Part shown: piece after piece, positions 16,576 through 24,332 of the stretch | How positions within the stretch are numbered: position 1 is the stretch's first letter | Layout: each line of letters starts with the position of its first letter | Source: an uncultured Saprospiraceae bacterium | GTDB lineage: Bacteria > Bacteroidota > Bacteroidia > Chitinophagales > Saprospiraceae | DNA length: 38,872 nucleotides | Direction: 5' to 3' | NCBI GenBank assembly: GCA_937944095.1 | Contig: CALEAC010000210.1 | Span: 1 to 38,872 of the forward strand | Translations under genes and position numbers: made by a program | Notes under the pieces: model-generated | Seen by the model: the letters and a program-made list of their open reading frames with translations, nothing else | Database searches by the model: none | Told to the model about the DNA's origin: nothing

Positions 16576-16620
16576 GTGCTCTTGTCGTGCTCAGATTCCT
16601 CATAGTAAGCGGAGAACCGT

Positions 16621-16628
16621 TAACTTTG
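16621..16628 (+). promoter_or_regulatory. -7 promoter element (TAACTTTG) of the SRPBCC-DUF6702-yidD operon
   Basis: An exact TAnnTTTG match, 23 bases before the start codon at 16652. No convincing -33 element is visible at the usual spacing. Confidence 0.45.
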
Positions 16629-16651
16629 GATCAGACTATAATAGACTCAAT

Positions 16652-17674
16652 ATGAAAAAGTTACTGAAATATGTGATCATCTTATTAGTGCTCTTGGCCT
16701 TGATTGCTGTGGCATTAATGGCATTCTCACCGAAAAAGCTAATAATCAGTGAATCTACAAGCATAGATGCGCCACCAACCATGATCTATAATATGGTCAA
16801 TGATTTGTCCAAGTGGGAGACGTGGTCTCCGTGGTATGAGATGGACCCTGTAGCTAAGCATACCATCACAGATAAAAAATCAGGTGTCGGCGCTCAGTGG
16901 GATTGGGATGGCGAAAAATTAGGCAAAGGGTATCAGAAGATTATCGAAAACACAGCTTCAGAAAAAGTAAGATTGCAGCTAGAATTTGATGGTGGGAAAG
17001 GTATCTCTTATAGTAATTGGACTCTGGTCCCTGATGGACCAACTAAGACCAAAGTAGAATGGGATTTCGATGGTGCAGAAACGAATTTTATATTCAGACC
17101 CTTCAATTTATTTATGAAATCAGGTCTGCAAAAAACCTTCAAGGATGGCCTAGTTAATCTCAAAAGAATCACTGAAGAAAGGGCTAAGAATAAGGTGTAT
17201 AATGGTTATAAGGTGACAGAAACGACAGTTGGAGAGCGGCATTACATCATGAATAGATCGGAAGTAGATATAGCTATGGTTCAGCAATTCTATACTCAGA
17301 ACCTCAGTAATTTATTCATGAAGACGCAGGGAGCACAGATGGAAATGGCAGGCATGCCTTCAGGCTTATTTTTTAGTTGGGATGAATCCAAAGGCAAGAC
17401 GGACATGGCCGCAGCGATTCCTCTAAAGGAGCCGATAGCAGTACAAGGAACTGCGACACAAACAATCAAGGGTGGCAGAGCTGTTCAGGTCGATTACTAC
17501 GGTGATTATGATAAGACCGAAGTCGCACATCTGGCCATAGAGGAATATATTAATGATCATGGTCTTCTGATTAACTATCCGATTGTCCAAGAGTATATGA
17601 CCGATCCTAATGATGAAAAGGACCCAGACAAGTGGCTAACTAAGATCACGTATTATCTAGCAGAGACAAATTAG
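16652..17674 (+). CDS. SRPBCC (polyketide cyclase-like) plus GyrI-like domain protein
   Basis: A 340-residue protein with three parts. An N-terminal membrane anchor (LLKYVIILLVLLALIAVALMAF) comes first. An SRPBCC/START-like domain follows (about 35-170), beginning with the typical ESTSIDAPPTMIYNMVNDLSKWETWSPW, where the WxxWSPW pattern is diagnostic. The C-terminal GyrI-like/AraC effector-binding domain (about 180-338) includes GRAVQVDYYGDYDKTEVAHLAIEEYI. Such fusions are common in Bacteroidota and thought to bind small hydrophobic ligands; no reaction is known. It is the first gene of a tight rightward operon: DUF6702 starts three bases after its stop. Confidence 0.88.
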   Translation: MKKLLKYVIILLVLLALIAVALMAFSPKKLIISESTSIDAPPTMIYNMVNDLSKWETWSPWYEMDPVAKHTITDKKSGVGAQWDWDGEKLGKGYQKIIENTASEKVRLQLEFDGGKGISYSNWTLVPDGPTKTKVEWDFDGAETNFIFRPFNLFMKSGLQKTFKDGLVNLKRITEERAKNKVYNGYKVTETTVGERHYIMNRSEVDIAMVQQFYTQNLSNLFMKTQGAQMEMAGMPSGLFFSWDESKGKTDMAAAIPLKEPIAVQGTATQTIKGGRAVQVDYYGDYDKTEVAHLAIEEYINDHGLLINYPIVQEYMTDPNDEKDPDKWLTKITYYLAETN

Positions 17675-17677
17675 TAG

Positions 17678-18193
17678 ATGTCTTATTCTCTGGTAATTAG
17701 CCTGTTCTTAATGATTAGTAGCCTCAGCCATGAGCCGCTGTTAGTCCATGACTTCCATCTGAGTAAGACAGATATCCACTTCAAGACTCATCAGCAAGCC
17801 CTACAGGTCACCGTTCATGCATTTATAGACGATATGGAATTAGCGCTTAGAGCTTATGGAGACAGTGAGCTTAAGTTGCTTCAGAATTCTGAGCATGAGT
17901 CAGCTGATTCGTTGATTGGGACTTATCTGGTTGAGAATATACACCTCAGAATAAACGGTCATGAGCAAGACTTATACTATTTGGGTAAGGAGGCGAGTGA
18001 TGATATAGAAGGTGTCTACTGTTACCTAGAGTTAGCCCCTCTTAGCCAAATCAATGAGCTGGAGGTTTCTCTTACACTACTTACAGAAGTCTTCGATGAT
18101 CAGAAGAATATCATTTCTGTCAAGGCTGATAATAAGTCGAAAGGGTTTCAAGTTTTTACGCTCGAGAAAACGAATAGAACTTTCTCATTTTGA
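17678..18193 (+). CDS. DUF6702 family exported protein
   Basis: A 171-residue protein of unknown function. The N-terminus ([32 protein letters not shown]) is a short signal peptide followed by the DUF6702 opening, in which a conserved HxFHxSxT(E/D)I motif leads into alternating strands. The conserved DDMELALR segment and the end [29 protein letters not shown] also fit. It is encoded three bases after the SRPBCC gene, and its TGA stop overlaps the TTG start of yidD. The family is often found near metallopeptidases in this phylum, but not here. Confidence 0.78.
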   Translation: MSYSLVISLFLMISSLSHEPLLVHDFHLSKTDIHFKTHQQALQVTVHAFIDDMELALRAYGDSELKLLQNSEHESADSLIGTYLVENIHLRINGHEQDLYYLGKEASDDIEGVYCYLELAPLSQINELEVSLTLLTEVFDDQKNIISVKADNKSKGFQVFTLEKTNRTFSF

Positions 18194-18417
18194 GGCCCAC
18201 CCACCATTATCTTATCGTTGGGCCAGTCTTGGTCTATCAGAAATTCATCTCTCCATTACTTGGACCATCGTGCCGCTATACGCCTACCTGTTCTAACTAT
18301 ATGCTGCAAGCGATATCAGAGTGGGGATTATTCAGAGGTAGTTGGTTAGGACTTAAGCGAATCTTCCGTTGTCATCCCTGGGGTGGAATGGGAGATGACC
18401 CTGTGCCCAAGCGCTGA
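18190..18417 (+). CDS. yidD: Membrane protein insertion efficiency factor YidD
   Basis: Small inner-membrane-associated protein that assists YidC-dependent insertion. The 75-residue sequence has the family core [28 protein letters not shown] with its conserved cysteines, [13 protein letters not shown], and the end DPVPKR. The only usable start is a TTG whose last two bases and the following A form the TGA stop of DUF6702 (TTGA overlap), indicating translational coupling. Its TGA stop abuts the stop codon of the opposing DinB-like gene with no intervening base. Confidence 0.93.
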   Translation: MRPTHHYLIVGPVLVYQKFISPLLGPSCRYTPTCSNYMLQAISEWGLFRGSWLGLKRIFRCHPWGGMGDDPVPKR

Positions 18418-19032
18418 CTATCTTTCTCTTACGGTACCTGTGAAAACATTAACTCTATTATCAAATGGATTCCCAGCTGCTCGACGTAGCATAACAAGCT
18501 GCCCACAATGCCAAAGTGCATCGGCGATGGGCCCGTTGATGTTATTCCAGAATGGATAAGTCGAGCTCTTATCTCCCCGCTGAAAAATCACCTTGTAATC
18601 CTTAAGTTGCTCATCAGAGCTCTTTCGGAGAATGCGGCTAGCTGTCCATATATTCTGAAGGGTATTATGTCGCATCGTAACCCAATCTATCGAATCCTTA
18701 GCTGCTGGCCTGACATTAGGTGTTGTCGTAACAGCATTGAGTATAACTTTAGTTAGACCATATATGTGATCCAGCGTCTCGATAGAAGTCCGAGAAGTAG
18801 AATCTATCTGAAAATCCAAATCTTCCTGTCTGAGCTCTTCTGTCGCCCATCGATATCTGAATCCGAGTCCATCTACTAATCGAGCGGCAACAGTACCTGC
18901 AGTATATGCATCTGGGTAGCTGGGAATGGTATCATAAGGCAGGCTCTCGGTTCTGTCAGACATAGTTGATTGTGCGAAATTAGTTAGTGATAATAAGCTC
19001 GAGATACAGAGCATGATGATTCGTAGGTGCAT
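18418..19032 (-). CDS. DinB-like exported protein
   Basis: A 204-residue protein with a signal peptide (MHLRIIMLCISSLLSLTNFAQ) followed by a DinB/YfiT-like four-helix bundle. The pattern is GLGFRYRWATEELRQEDLDFQ, SIETLDHIYGLTKVILNAV with the first His, WPxWN-like YPFWNNINGPIADALWHCGQLVMLRRAAGNP with a second His, and a final FTGTVRER. DinB-superfamily proteins are metal-binding and include thiol-dependent transferases, but the activity of exported members is unknown. It begins 14 bases after the stop of the TPR/CRTAC1 reading frame, so they form one leftward operon. Confidence 0.72.
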   Translation of the reverse strand: MHLRIIMLCISSLLSLTNFAQSTMSDRTESLPYDTIPSYPDAYTAGTVAARLVDGLGFRYRWATEELRQEDLDFQIDSTSRTSIETLDHIYGLTKVILNAVTTTPNVRPAAKDSIDWVTMRHNTLQNIWTASRILRKSSDEQLKDYKVIFQRGDKSSTYPFWNNINGPIADALWHCGQLVMLRRAAGNPFDNRVNVFTGTVRER

Positions 19033-19046
19033 TTAACTTTAATTTT

Positions 19047-20843
19047 TTAGTGATGATGGTGTTGATGAGCGCTCTTCTTGTAGTTGATCTGTTTGTGAGG
19101 TAGTGTTGTAATGTCATCATTTTCTTTGATAAGGTAATAGGTATTAGCCTCTATCTTATCTGACTCAGTTAGATGACCTGATGGCCAAGTTATTTTGAGT
19201 TTCTGAATTTTTTCAGTCTTCAGTAGACCTAGTTCTACTGTGAAGGGATTCTCGCCGAAGCTGGATCCGTTAGAAACAGTTCTATGTATACTTCTATTCC
19301 GACTGCCATCCGTTACAATTAGTTCGAGTCTAGCACCGATGCCTGGTCTGTTTGATTTCGTTCCTTCCAGTTTTACTTTTAGCCATTGGTTCTCGTTATT
19401 TTTATTATCGAAAAGAGCATTGAAAAAAGTATCGCCCTCGAACGCGCCACCCATTACCGCATAGATATCTTGGTCACCATCAAAATCGATATCTGCAAAT
19501 GAGATTGCATGTCCTTTCTGCAGATGTCCGAGCCTTGATTGCGAGGTGACTTCAGTGAAGCTTTGTCCGGCTGTGTTGAGGAAAGCTCGATTTGGTATGA
19601 CTGCTTTTAGGTCAGGCTCGCCTGTCCCAAAGTAAAGATCTAGGTAGCCATCATTGTTCATGTCGCCATATCCCGCCCCCATAATAAAACAAGCTTTGTT
19701 GAGTCCGAGTTGGGTCGCCATATCCTGGAATTTATTTTGTCCTAAGTTTCTATAGACACTCGGAGGATCCGTCTGGATAGCTTGTCCGACAAGCTCCCTG
19801 AGATATTCCCTAGGAAAATTATTATACATCCTTACTGCAAATCCGCCTGAGAAGATGTCTAGGGAGCCATCATTGTCATAATCGAAAAACCAACAAGGGA
19901 AGCTTTGTGATTTTCCTGCCGTTTGACTTACTTGAGATATATTACTGAATTTAAACCCATATTGATTTTCAGCAGGGGTGTTTTCTAATAGGATATTGCT
20001 CCCTTCTAGATTTGTGAGATATACATCTGGGTCTTGGTCATTATCGATATCACCTATAGCGACACCTTTGAATAGGCCACTGAGGTCGGCGTTGACCTCG
20101 TTAGAAATATTAGTGAAAGTACCATTGCCATTATTTAAGAATAATTCGCACGGACTATCAGGTGTACCAGGGAAGTTTTCGTTTGCTATGAAGCAGTCCA
20201 AGTAACTATCATTATTGAAATCTGCCCAGGCCGCACTTAGGGTTGGATGACGGGATATAATACCTGACTCTTCAGTGACATCAGTAAAGGTGCCATCACC
20301 ATTATTGCGTAATAATGAATTAGGATAGTTACCGAGCCTCAGCCAAGCACCCCGTAAGATCATGAAATCCAAATGGCCATCGTTGTTATAATCCGTATGC
20401 GTCATATTGAGGCCGCCCGTAATGCCTTTTAGACCTGCTTTTTCATGACTTTCTGTGAAGGTCCCATCACCATTGTTTACATAAAGAAAGACTTGGTCCT
20501 GGAGACTCCACGAACTCGAAATGATGTCATAATAGCCATTTCCAGTAAAATCATCTATCAGACTACCTCCTGATAACTTATTATCGTCTACACCAATAGA
20601 GGATCCGATATTTTCAAATGCTTGTAAGAGGTCTTTTTCTTCAGGATGGGTAATTGGTATCAAGTACTCTTTAGGTACCGATTCTGGATACTGTCCTAGG
20701 GTCATATAGGCAACATTGAGTAGCCACACGAAATTCTTTTCTGATCTTAAGAATCTGCAAGATATCTTGGATTGCAGATTCACTGCCATTTTTTTGTTTG
20801 TGGTAACTTTCGTCATTGAATGGCATAATGCATGAAGCCTCAT
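19047..20843 (-). CDS. CRTAC1-like FG-GAP/ASPIC protein, C-terminal part of a frameshifted gene
   Basis: The open frame starts at the ATG at 20843, but homologous sequence begins only near 20752 (NFVWLLNVAYMTLGQYPESVPKEYLIP), directly after a frameshift. The upstream gene's frame supplies the rest of the protein. The body is a beta-propeller of FG-GAP/VCBS repeats with Ca-binding loops DYNNDGHLD, DFNNDSYLD, DIDNDQDPD, DYDNDGSLD, DMNNDGYLD and DIDFDGDQD. An ASPIC/UnbV domain follows (GARLELIVTDGSRNRSIHR ... LKITWPSGH). The natural C-terminus ends SAHQHHHH. Relatives are exported or surface TPR-CRTAC1 proteins of unknown role. As drawn, the fragment lacks a signal peptide and would be cytoplasmic if made alone. 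Confidence 0.8.
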   Translation of the reverse strand: MRLHALCHSMTKVTTNKKMAVNLQSKISCRFLRSEKNFVWLLNVAYMTLGQYPESVPKEYLIPITHPEEKDLLQAFENIGSSIGVDDNKLSGGSLIDDFTGNGYYDIISSSWSLQDQVFLYVNNGDGTFTESHEKAGLKGITGGLNMTHTDYNNDGHLDFMILRGAWLRLGNYPNSLLRNNGDGTFTDVTEESGIISRHPTLSAAWADFNNDSYLDCFIANENFPGTPDSPCELFLNNGNGTFTNISNEVNADLSGLFKGVAIGDIDNDQDPDVYLTNLEGSNILLENTPAENQYGFKFSNISQVSQTAGKSQSFPCWFFDYDNDGSLDIFSGGFAVRMYNNFPREYLRELVGQAIQTDPPSVYRNLGQNKFQDMATQLGLNKACFIMGAGYGDMNNDGYLDLYFGTGEPDLKAVIPNRAFLNTAGQSFTEVTSQSRLGHLQKGHAISFADIDFDGDQDIYAVMGGAFEGDTFFNALFDNKNNENQWLKVKLEGTKSNRPGIGARLELIVTDGSRNRSIHRTVSNGSSFGENPFTVELGLLKTEKIQKLKITWPSGHLTESDKIEANTYYLIKENDDITTLPHKQINYKKSAHQHHHH

Positions 20844-21303
20844 TATGGTTGTGCAAGCAATTGTCTAATTCGCCAGTTCTGAAGTGGTTTATCGCTCTGA
20901 GACCTATAACGTTGAATGTATATATATGCTTATTCTCCTCTGGCAATAACTTAAGTTTGCCTTCGAGTTCGTTGAAGATTTTGAGGGCCTCTTCGTTTTT
21001 GTTTGAATTCATAAACTCGAAACCTGCTCTCATCTTAGTCATGAAATCCTTATTAAGATCACCAGTATTGGCCTCAGACAAGAATTTTTCAGCTCTTATA
21101 AGATTGATAAAACTTGATTGCGCAGGGTCTAGTTCCTTGACATGCTGAGCAAGCTCTTTTGCCATCTTGAGATTTGAGGCTATAGAAACATCTAGAAATT
21201 TATTGACTATCGAATTTTTAGCTGTGGCTGAATGTGAATTGTCTTGACAGCTTATTGTCGACAGGGTTATTATTGAGACTAATAGGATGATTCTAGCTGT
21301 CAT
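20671..21303 (-). CDS. TPR N-terminal part of the frameshifted CRTAC1-like lipoprotein
   Basis: The N-terminus MTARIILLVSIITLSTISCQDN is a lipoprotein signal (lipobox near TISC), so the intact protein would be a membrane-anchored lipoprotein. Helical TPR-like repeats follow (residues 40-140), then RTGELDNCLHNHNEASCIMP, a segment characteristic of TPR-CRTAC1 fusion proteins. Homology ends at SAIQDILQIL; beyond it this frame reads KIRKEFRVATQCC... to a stop, while the +1 frame continues with family sequence. So 21303-19047 looks like one ancestral gene disrupted at about 20746-20751. Either it is a recent pseudogene, a sequence error, or a recoded gene. Confidence 0.75.
   Translation of the reverse strand: MTARIILLVSIITLSTISCQDNSHSATAKNSIVNKFLDVSIASNLKMAKELAQHVKELDPAQSSFINLIRAEKFLSEANTGDLNKDFMTKMRAGFEFMNSNKNEEALKIFNELEGKLKLLPEENKHIYTFNVIGLRAINHFRTGELDNCLHNHNEASCIMPFNDESYHKQKNGSESAIQDILQILKIRKEFRVATQCCLYDPRTVSRIGT
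20744..20752 (-). other. Frameshift site in the TPR/CRTAC1 gene
   Basis: On the minus strand, CAG ATT CTT AAG ATC in the upstream frame must shift to AGA TCA GAA to continue into the conserved NFVWLLNVAYMTLG segment. That means a +1 shift near CTTAAG (20746-20751), equivalent to one extra or two missing bases. The homopolymer A7 about 30 bases upstream lies in a segment that still reads in the correct family frame, so it is not the cause. Confidence 0.7.
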
Positions 21304-21442
21304 TAGCAGATATTTGAAATCAAAAATATCCTTTTAAGGTGGATACTCTAGGAATACTTAGTCTATACAAGGTATCTGGGTATTAATTAAGGACTAATTC
21401 AGCGTTATTATTAATATTGAGCAAAATTCAAACTTAAAAGAG

Positions 21443-22213
21443 ATGGCTGACCATAGATATCACCCAGAAAAGTACTGGTCTGAAGTAGGAGAACGTATAG
21501 AATCCAGGGAAAATGGTAAGAACGTTATAGCTGGTGATGACGAGCCCTACTATCGCTATAAGCGACAGCGGTTCTTAGATCTGCTCACTTCTGTGGATTT
21601 CAGAGGTAAGAAAGTCCTAGAAATCGGGTCTGGCCCTGGAGGTAACCTGAAGGAAGTCCATAAGTTAGGACCCCAGCTGCTGACAGGTGTCGATATCTCC
21701 AGCCAGATGGTTAAGCTCGCTAAGCAAAAACTACCATCTGAAATAGATATCATTAAGATTAATGGTACCGAACTCCCATTTACGGATGGTGAATTCGATC
21801 TTATATTCACGGCGACAGTGTTGCAACATAATACGGACGAAACAATGCTCAAGCAAATCCTGGGAGAAATATGCCGTGTATCTGGGAAAGAGGTTTACCT
21901 ATTTGAAAGAATAGAGTCCACCATTTACGGCGACGAATTATGTCTAGGACGGCCAGTCAAGTATTACGAAGAGATCATGAATGCTAATGGATTCGAATTG
22001 GATAGTACGAGGTTCATCAATGTCCGAGCGAGTTACTATGTGTCTGGCGCCATCCGAAAGGGGCTGAACCCCAAAGCGCGTGTAGAAGGAGAACCTCTTA
22101 ACAGTCTTTCCGTAAATCTTCAGAGGATAACATTACCCTTAACCAAAGCTTTGGATAAAGTATTTACATCGGAAAAGGATGTGTGCAGGCTCGCATTTAG
22201 AAAGAAAGCTTAA
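21443..22213 (+). CDS. Class I SAM-dependent methyltransferase
   Basis: A 256-residue cytoplasmic methyltransferase. Motif I VLEIGSGPGGNL (58-69) binds S-adenosylmethionine. TGVDISSQMVKLAKQKL is motif II, IDIIKINGTELPFTDGEFDLIF contains motifs III/IV, and TATVLQHNTDETMLKQIL follows. The C-terminal part (VYLFERIEST...) varies among families, so the substrate is unknown. It is a stand-alone gene transcribed towards SulP. TAATATTG, one mismatch from the -7 consensus, lies near 21411-21418. Confidence 0.87.
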   Translation: MADHRYHPEKYWSEVGERIESRENGKNVIAGDDEPYYRYKRQRFLDLLTSVDFRGKKVLEIGSGPGGNLKEVHKLGPQLLTGVDISSQMVKLAKQKLPSEIDIIKINGTELPFTDGEFDLIFTATVLQHNTDETMLKQILGEICRVSGKEVYLFERIESTIYGDELCLGRPVKYYEEIMNANGFELDSTRFINVRASYYVSGAIRKGLNPKARVEGEPLNSLSVNLQRITLPLTKALDKVFTSEKDVCRLAFRKKA

Positions 22214-22235
22214 TTTCTGAGCATTTGGGATGTGT

Positions 22236-22270
22236 AACCAGGCAGCCCTAAACCTCAAGACTGCCTGATT
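22236..22270. terminator. Weak hairpin between convergent genes
   Basis: AACCAGGCAG (22236-22245) pairs with CTGCCTGATT (22261-22270) over ten positions with one mismatch and a 15-base loop. There is no strong T-run on either side, so terminator function is only suggested by its place between two convergent stop codons. Confidence 0.35.
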
Positions 22271-22285
22271 ACGAAGTCTTTATTG

Positions 22286-24172
22286 CTAAGCAGAACTATG
22301 ACCCTTCTTACTGATAGGCCTATTCGCTGCGTCGTATACGTCTTCTACGTTATTGGCGATCCACTCCATACATTGGTCGAAGTTATCGAAAATTCTGTCA
22401 TTTGATATGAGGTCAGGAACGATATCTATTCTTTCCATCATATATCGAGGTTGCTCCTTGAGGTCGACGATAGCCACTAGGATGCCTTTGCTAGCAAGGT
22501 CTACTAAGATATCTTCCATCGCATAGAGTCCCGACTGATCCATGTAGGGCACTTTGCCCATCCTGATCACCACATTACTGGCTTTATCTGGAATTTGTTG
22601 TGCTAATTGTTGGAACTGACTTGTAGAACCAAAAAACAATGGACCGTTAACATGCTTTATGAATACTTCCTGCTCTAGACTATTAGGGAATCCTTTCTCA
22701 TCGCTCCATGGCTCTTCTTTGAGCGGAATGACATCTGATGCTTTGCCAGTCAGGTCACCTATTTTCTTCATGAACATCAGTGATGCGATGACTAAGCCGA
22801 TACCTACAGCATAGACAAGATTCCAAAATGATGATAGCACAAGAACTATTAGTAAAATCGCCACTTCAGGTTTAGGCATATATGGTATGGCCTTGAGACC
22901 CTTATAGTCCATCACACCGATACCCACTGTAATTAGAATACCTGCTAATACGGCAGCAGGAATCTTAGAAGCTATTGGTCCTAATCCGACTAGGATAATA
23001 AGTAGGAGTATACCTGCAATCATTCCAGAAAGCTTGGTTTTACCACCGGCGTTGATATTGACAACAGTTCTTATAGTTGCACCTGCACCTGGGATGCCTC
23101 CAAATAGGGCTGCTATCGAGTTACCGATGCCTTGGCCTATCAGTTCTTTGTTGGGTTTGTGTTTCGTCTTGGTCATGTTATCTGCCACGACGGAGGTCAG
23201 TAGAGAATCTATGGCGCCTAATAACGAAAGGGTTATTGCTGTAAAAATGTATGGAGTCAATTGGCCAAGACTGAATTCAGTGAAGATGCCTAACTGGGGC
23301 ATAGGTAATCCAGAGGGTATTTGGGCTATAGGTCTATAATCAATATTGAATGCTATGGCTGCACCTGAGACGACCAATAAGGCGACTAGAGTGCTCGGAA
23401 CAGCTTTAGTAATTCGCTTAAAACCAAAGATGATAATTATGGTACAAAGTGCTAAGATAAGTTCGAGCCAATTGATGTTATTAAGCGCTCTAGGCATGAC
23501 CTTGATTGCGCCTAATATACCTGAAGCTTCGTTTGCCGCTAGAGCCTCAGATTCTTTTTGGATCTGAGCGGGGGTTATAGATTCTGCTCTCTTAATCGTT
23601 TCTTTGAAGTCTTCCAAGACGAGTATGCCTTCGCCAGCTTCTTCCTTGAGAATATTCTCTAGAATTATCTCCTCTGCAATAGGCTTGAAGTTTTGTACAT
23701 AGTCAATATCTTCTTTAGGGTAATATCCTATAGACGGTAATATTTGAGTCAGGATGATAATCACACCGATAGCCGTCATGAATCCTGATACAACTGGATA
23801 CGGTATATACCTGATGTACTTGCCTATACCTAACAGGCCTAAGCCTATTTGTATAAGCCCTGAAAGAAGGAAGACAGCAAGAATAATAGGAAGCGCCTGC
23901 GTGGTATCGCCGTCGTTCACAGCAACAATTGTGGCAATGACAACCATGCTGACCGCAGTCATAGGTGCGGTCGGTCCAGAAATTTGGGTATTCGTACCTC
24001 CAAATAGTGCCGCGAAAAAACTAATGAATATAGCGCCATAGAGACCCGCGGCTGGCCCTAATCCAGAACTGACACCGAAGGCAAGAGCCAGCGGTAAGGC
24101 CACAATACCAGCTGTGAGACCGCCAAAGAAGTCTCCTTTTATATGCTTGAGGTCAAAACCGAAATTTGCCAT
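22286..24172 (-). CDS. SulP/SLC26 family anion transporter with STAS domain
   Basis: Inner-membrane anion transporter (sulfate, bicarbonate or other; substrate not deducible), 628 residues. The SulP start DFFGGLTAGIVALPLALAFGVSSGLGPAAGLYGAI and GPTAPMT are diagnostic, as is TPYIFTAITLSLLGAIDSLLTSVVADNMT in the transport core. A C-terminal STAS domain (about 500-600) contains GPLFFGSTSQF and MDQSGLYAMEDI. Unusual is a hydrophilic insertion of about 80 residues (roughly 150-232, KEDIDYVQNFKPIAEEI...) between membrane spans, which most SulP proteins lack. It is a stand-alone gene. The minus strand has TATCTTTA, one base off the -7 consensus, close to the start. Confidence 0.92.
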   Translation of the reverse strand: MANFGFDLKHIKGDFFGGLTAGIVALPLALAFGVSSGLGPAAGLYGAIFISFFAALFGGTNTQISGPTAPMTAVSMVVIATIVAVNDGDTTQALPIILAVFLLSGLIQIGLGLLGIGKYIRYIPYPVVSGFMTAIGVIIILTQILPSIGYYPKEDIDYVQNFKPIAEEIILENILKEEAGEGILVLEDFKETIKRAESITPAQIQKESEALAANEASGILGAIKVMPRALNNINWLELILALCTIIIIFGFKRITKAVPSTLVALLVVSGAAIAFNIDYRPIAQIPSGLPMPQLGIFTEFSLGQLTPYIFTAITLSLLGAIDSLLTSVVADNMTKTKHKPNKELIGQGIGNSIAALFGGIPGAGATIRTVVNINAGGKTKLSGMIAGILLLIILVGLGPIASKIPAAVLAGILITVGIGVMDYKGLKAIPYMPKPEVAILLIVLVLSSFWNLVYAVGIGLVIASLMFMKKIGDLTGKASDVIPLKEEPWSDEKGFPNSLEQEVFIKHVNGPLFFGSTSQFQQLAQQIPDKASNVVIRMGKVPYMDQSGLYAMEDILVDLASKGILVAIVDLKEQPRYMMERIDIVPDLISNDRIFDNFDQCMEWIANNVEDVYDAANRPISKKGHSSA

Positions 24173-24332
24173 AACATTACACTTTTGATAAAGATAGTAA
24201 TACTAGCACAATCCTGACTTTTTATAAATCGGGATCTTAATGGCACAAGAGGTATAACTACGGTGTCTAAGAGGTACTCGATATGCTGGTTAATAAAACC
24301 TTAGCTTAATACTATTTACGCTTGTTAGCGGA

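Noticed and set aside
19047-19067. Engineered His-tag or vector contamination
   Set aside because: The tail is fused to a natural ASPIC-domain gene and followed directly by a native operon neighbour; no linker or vector sequence is seen.
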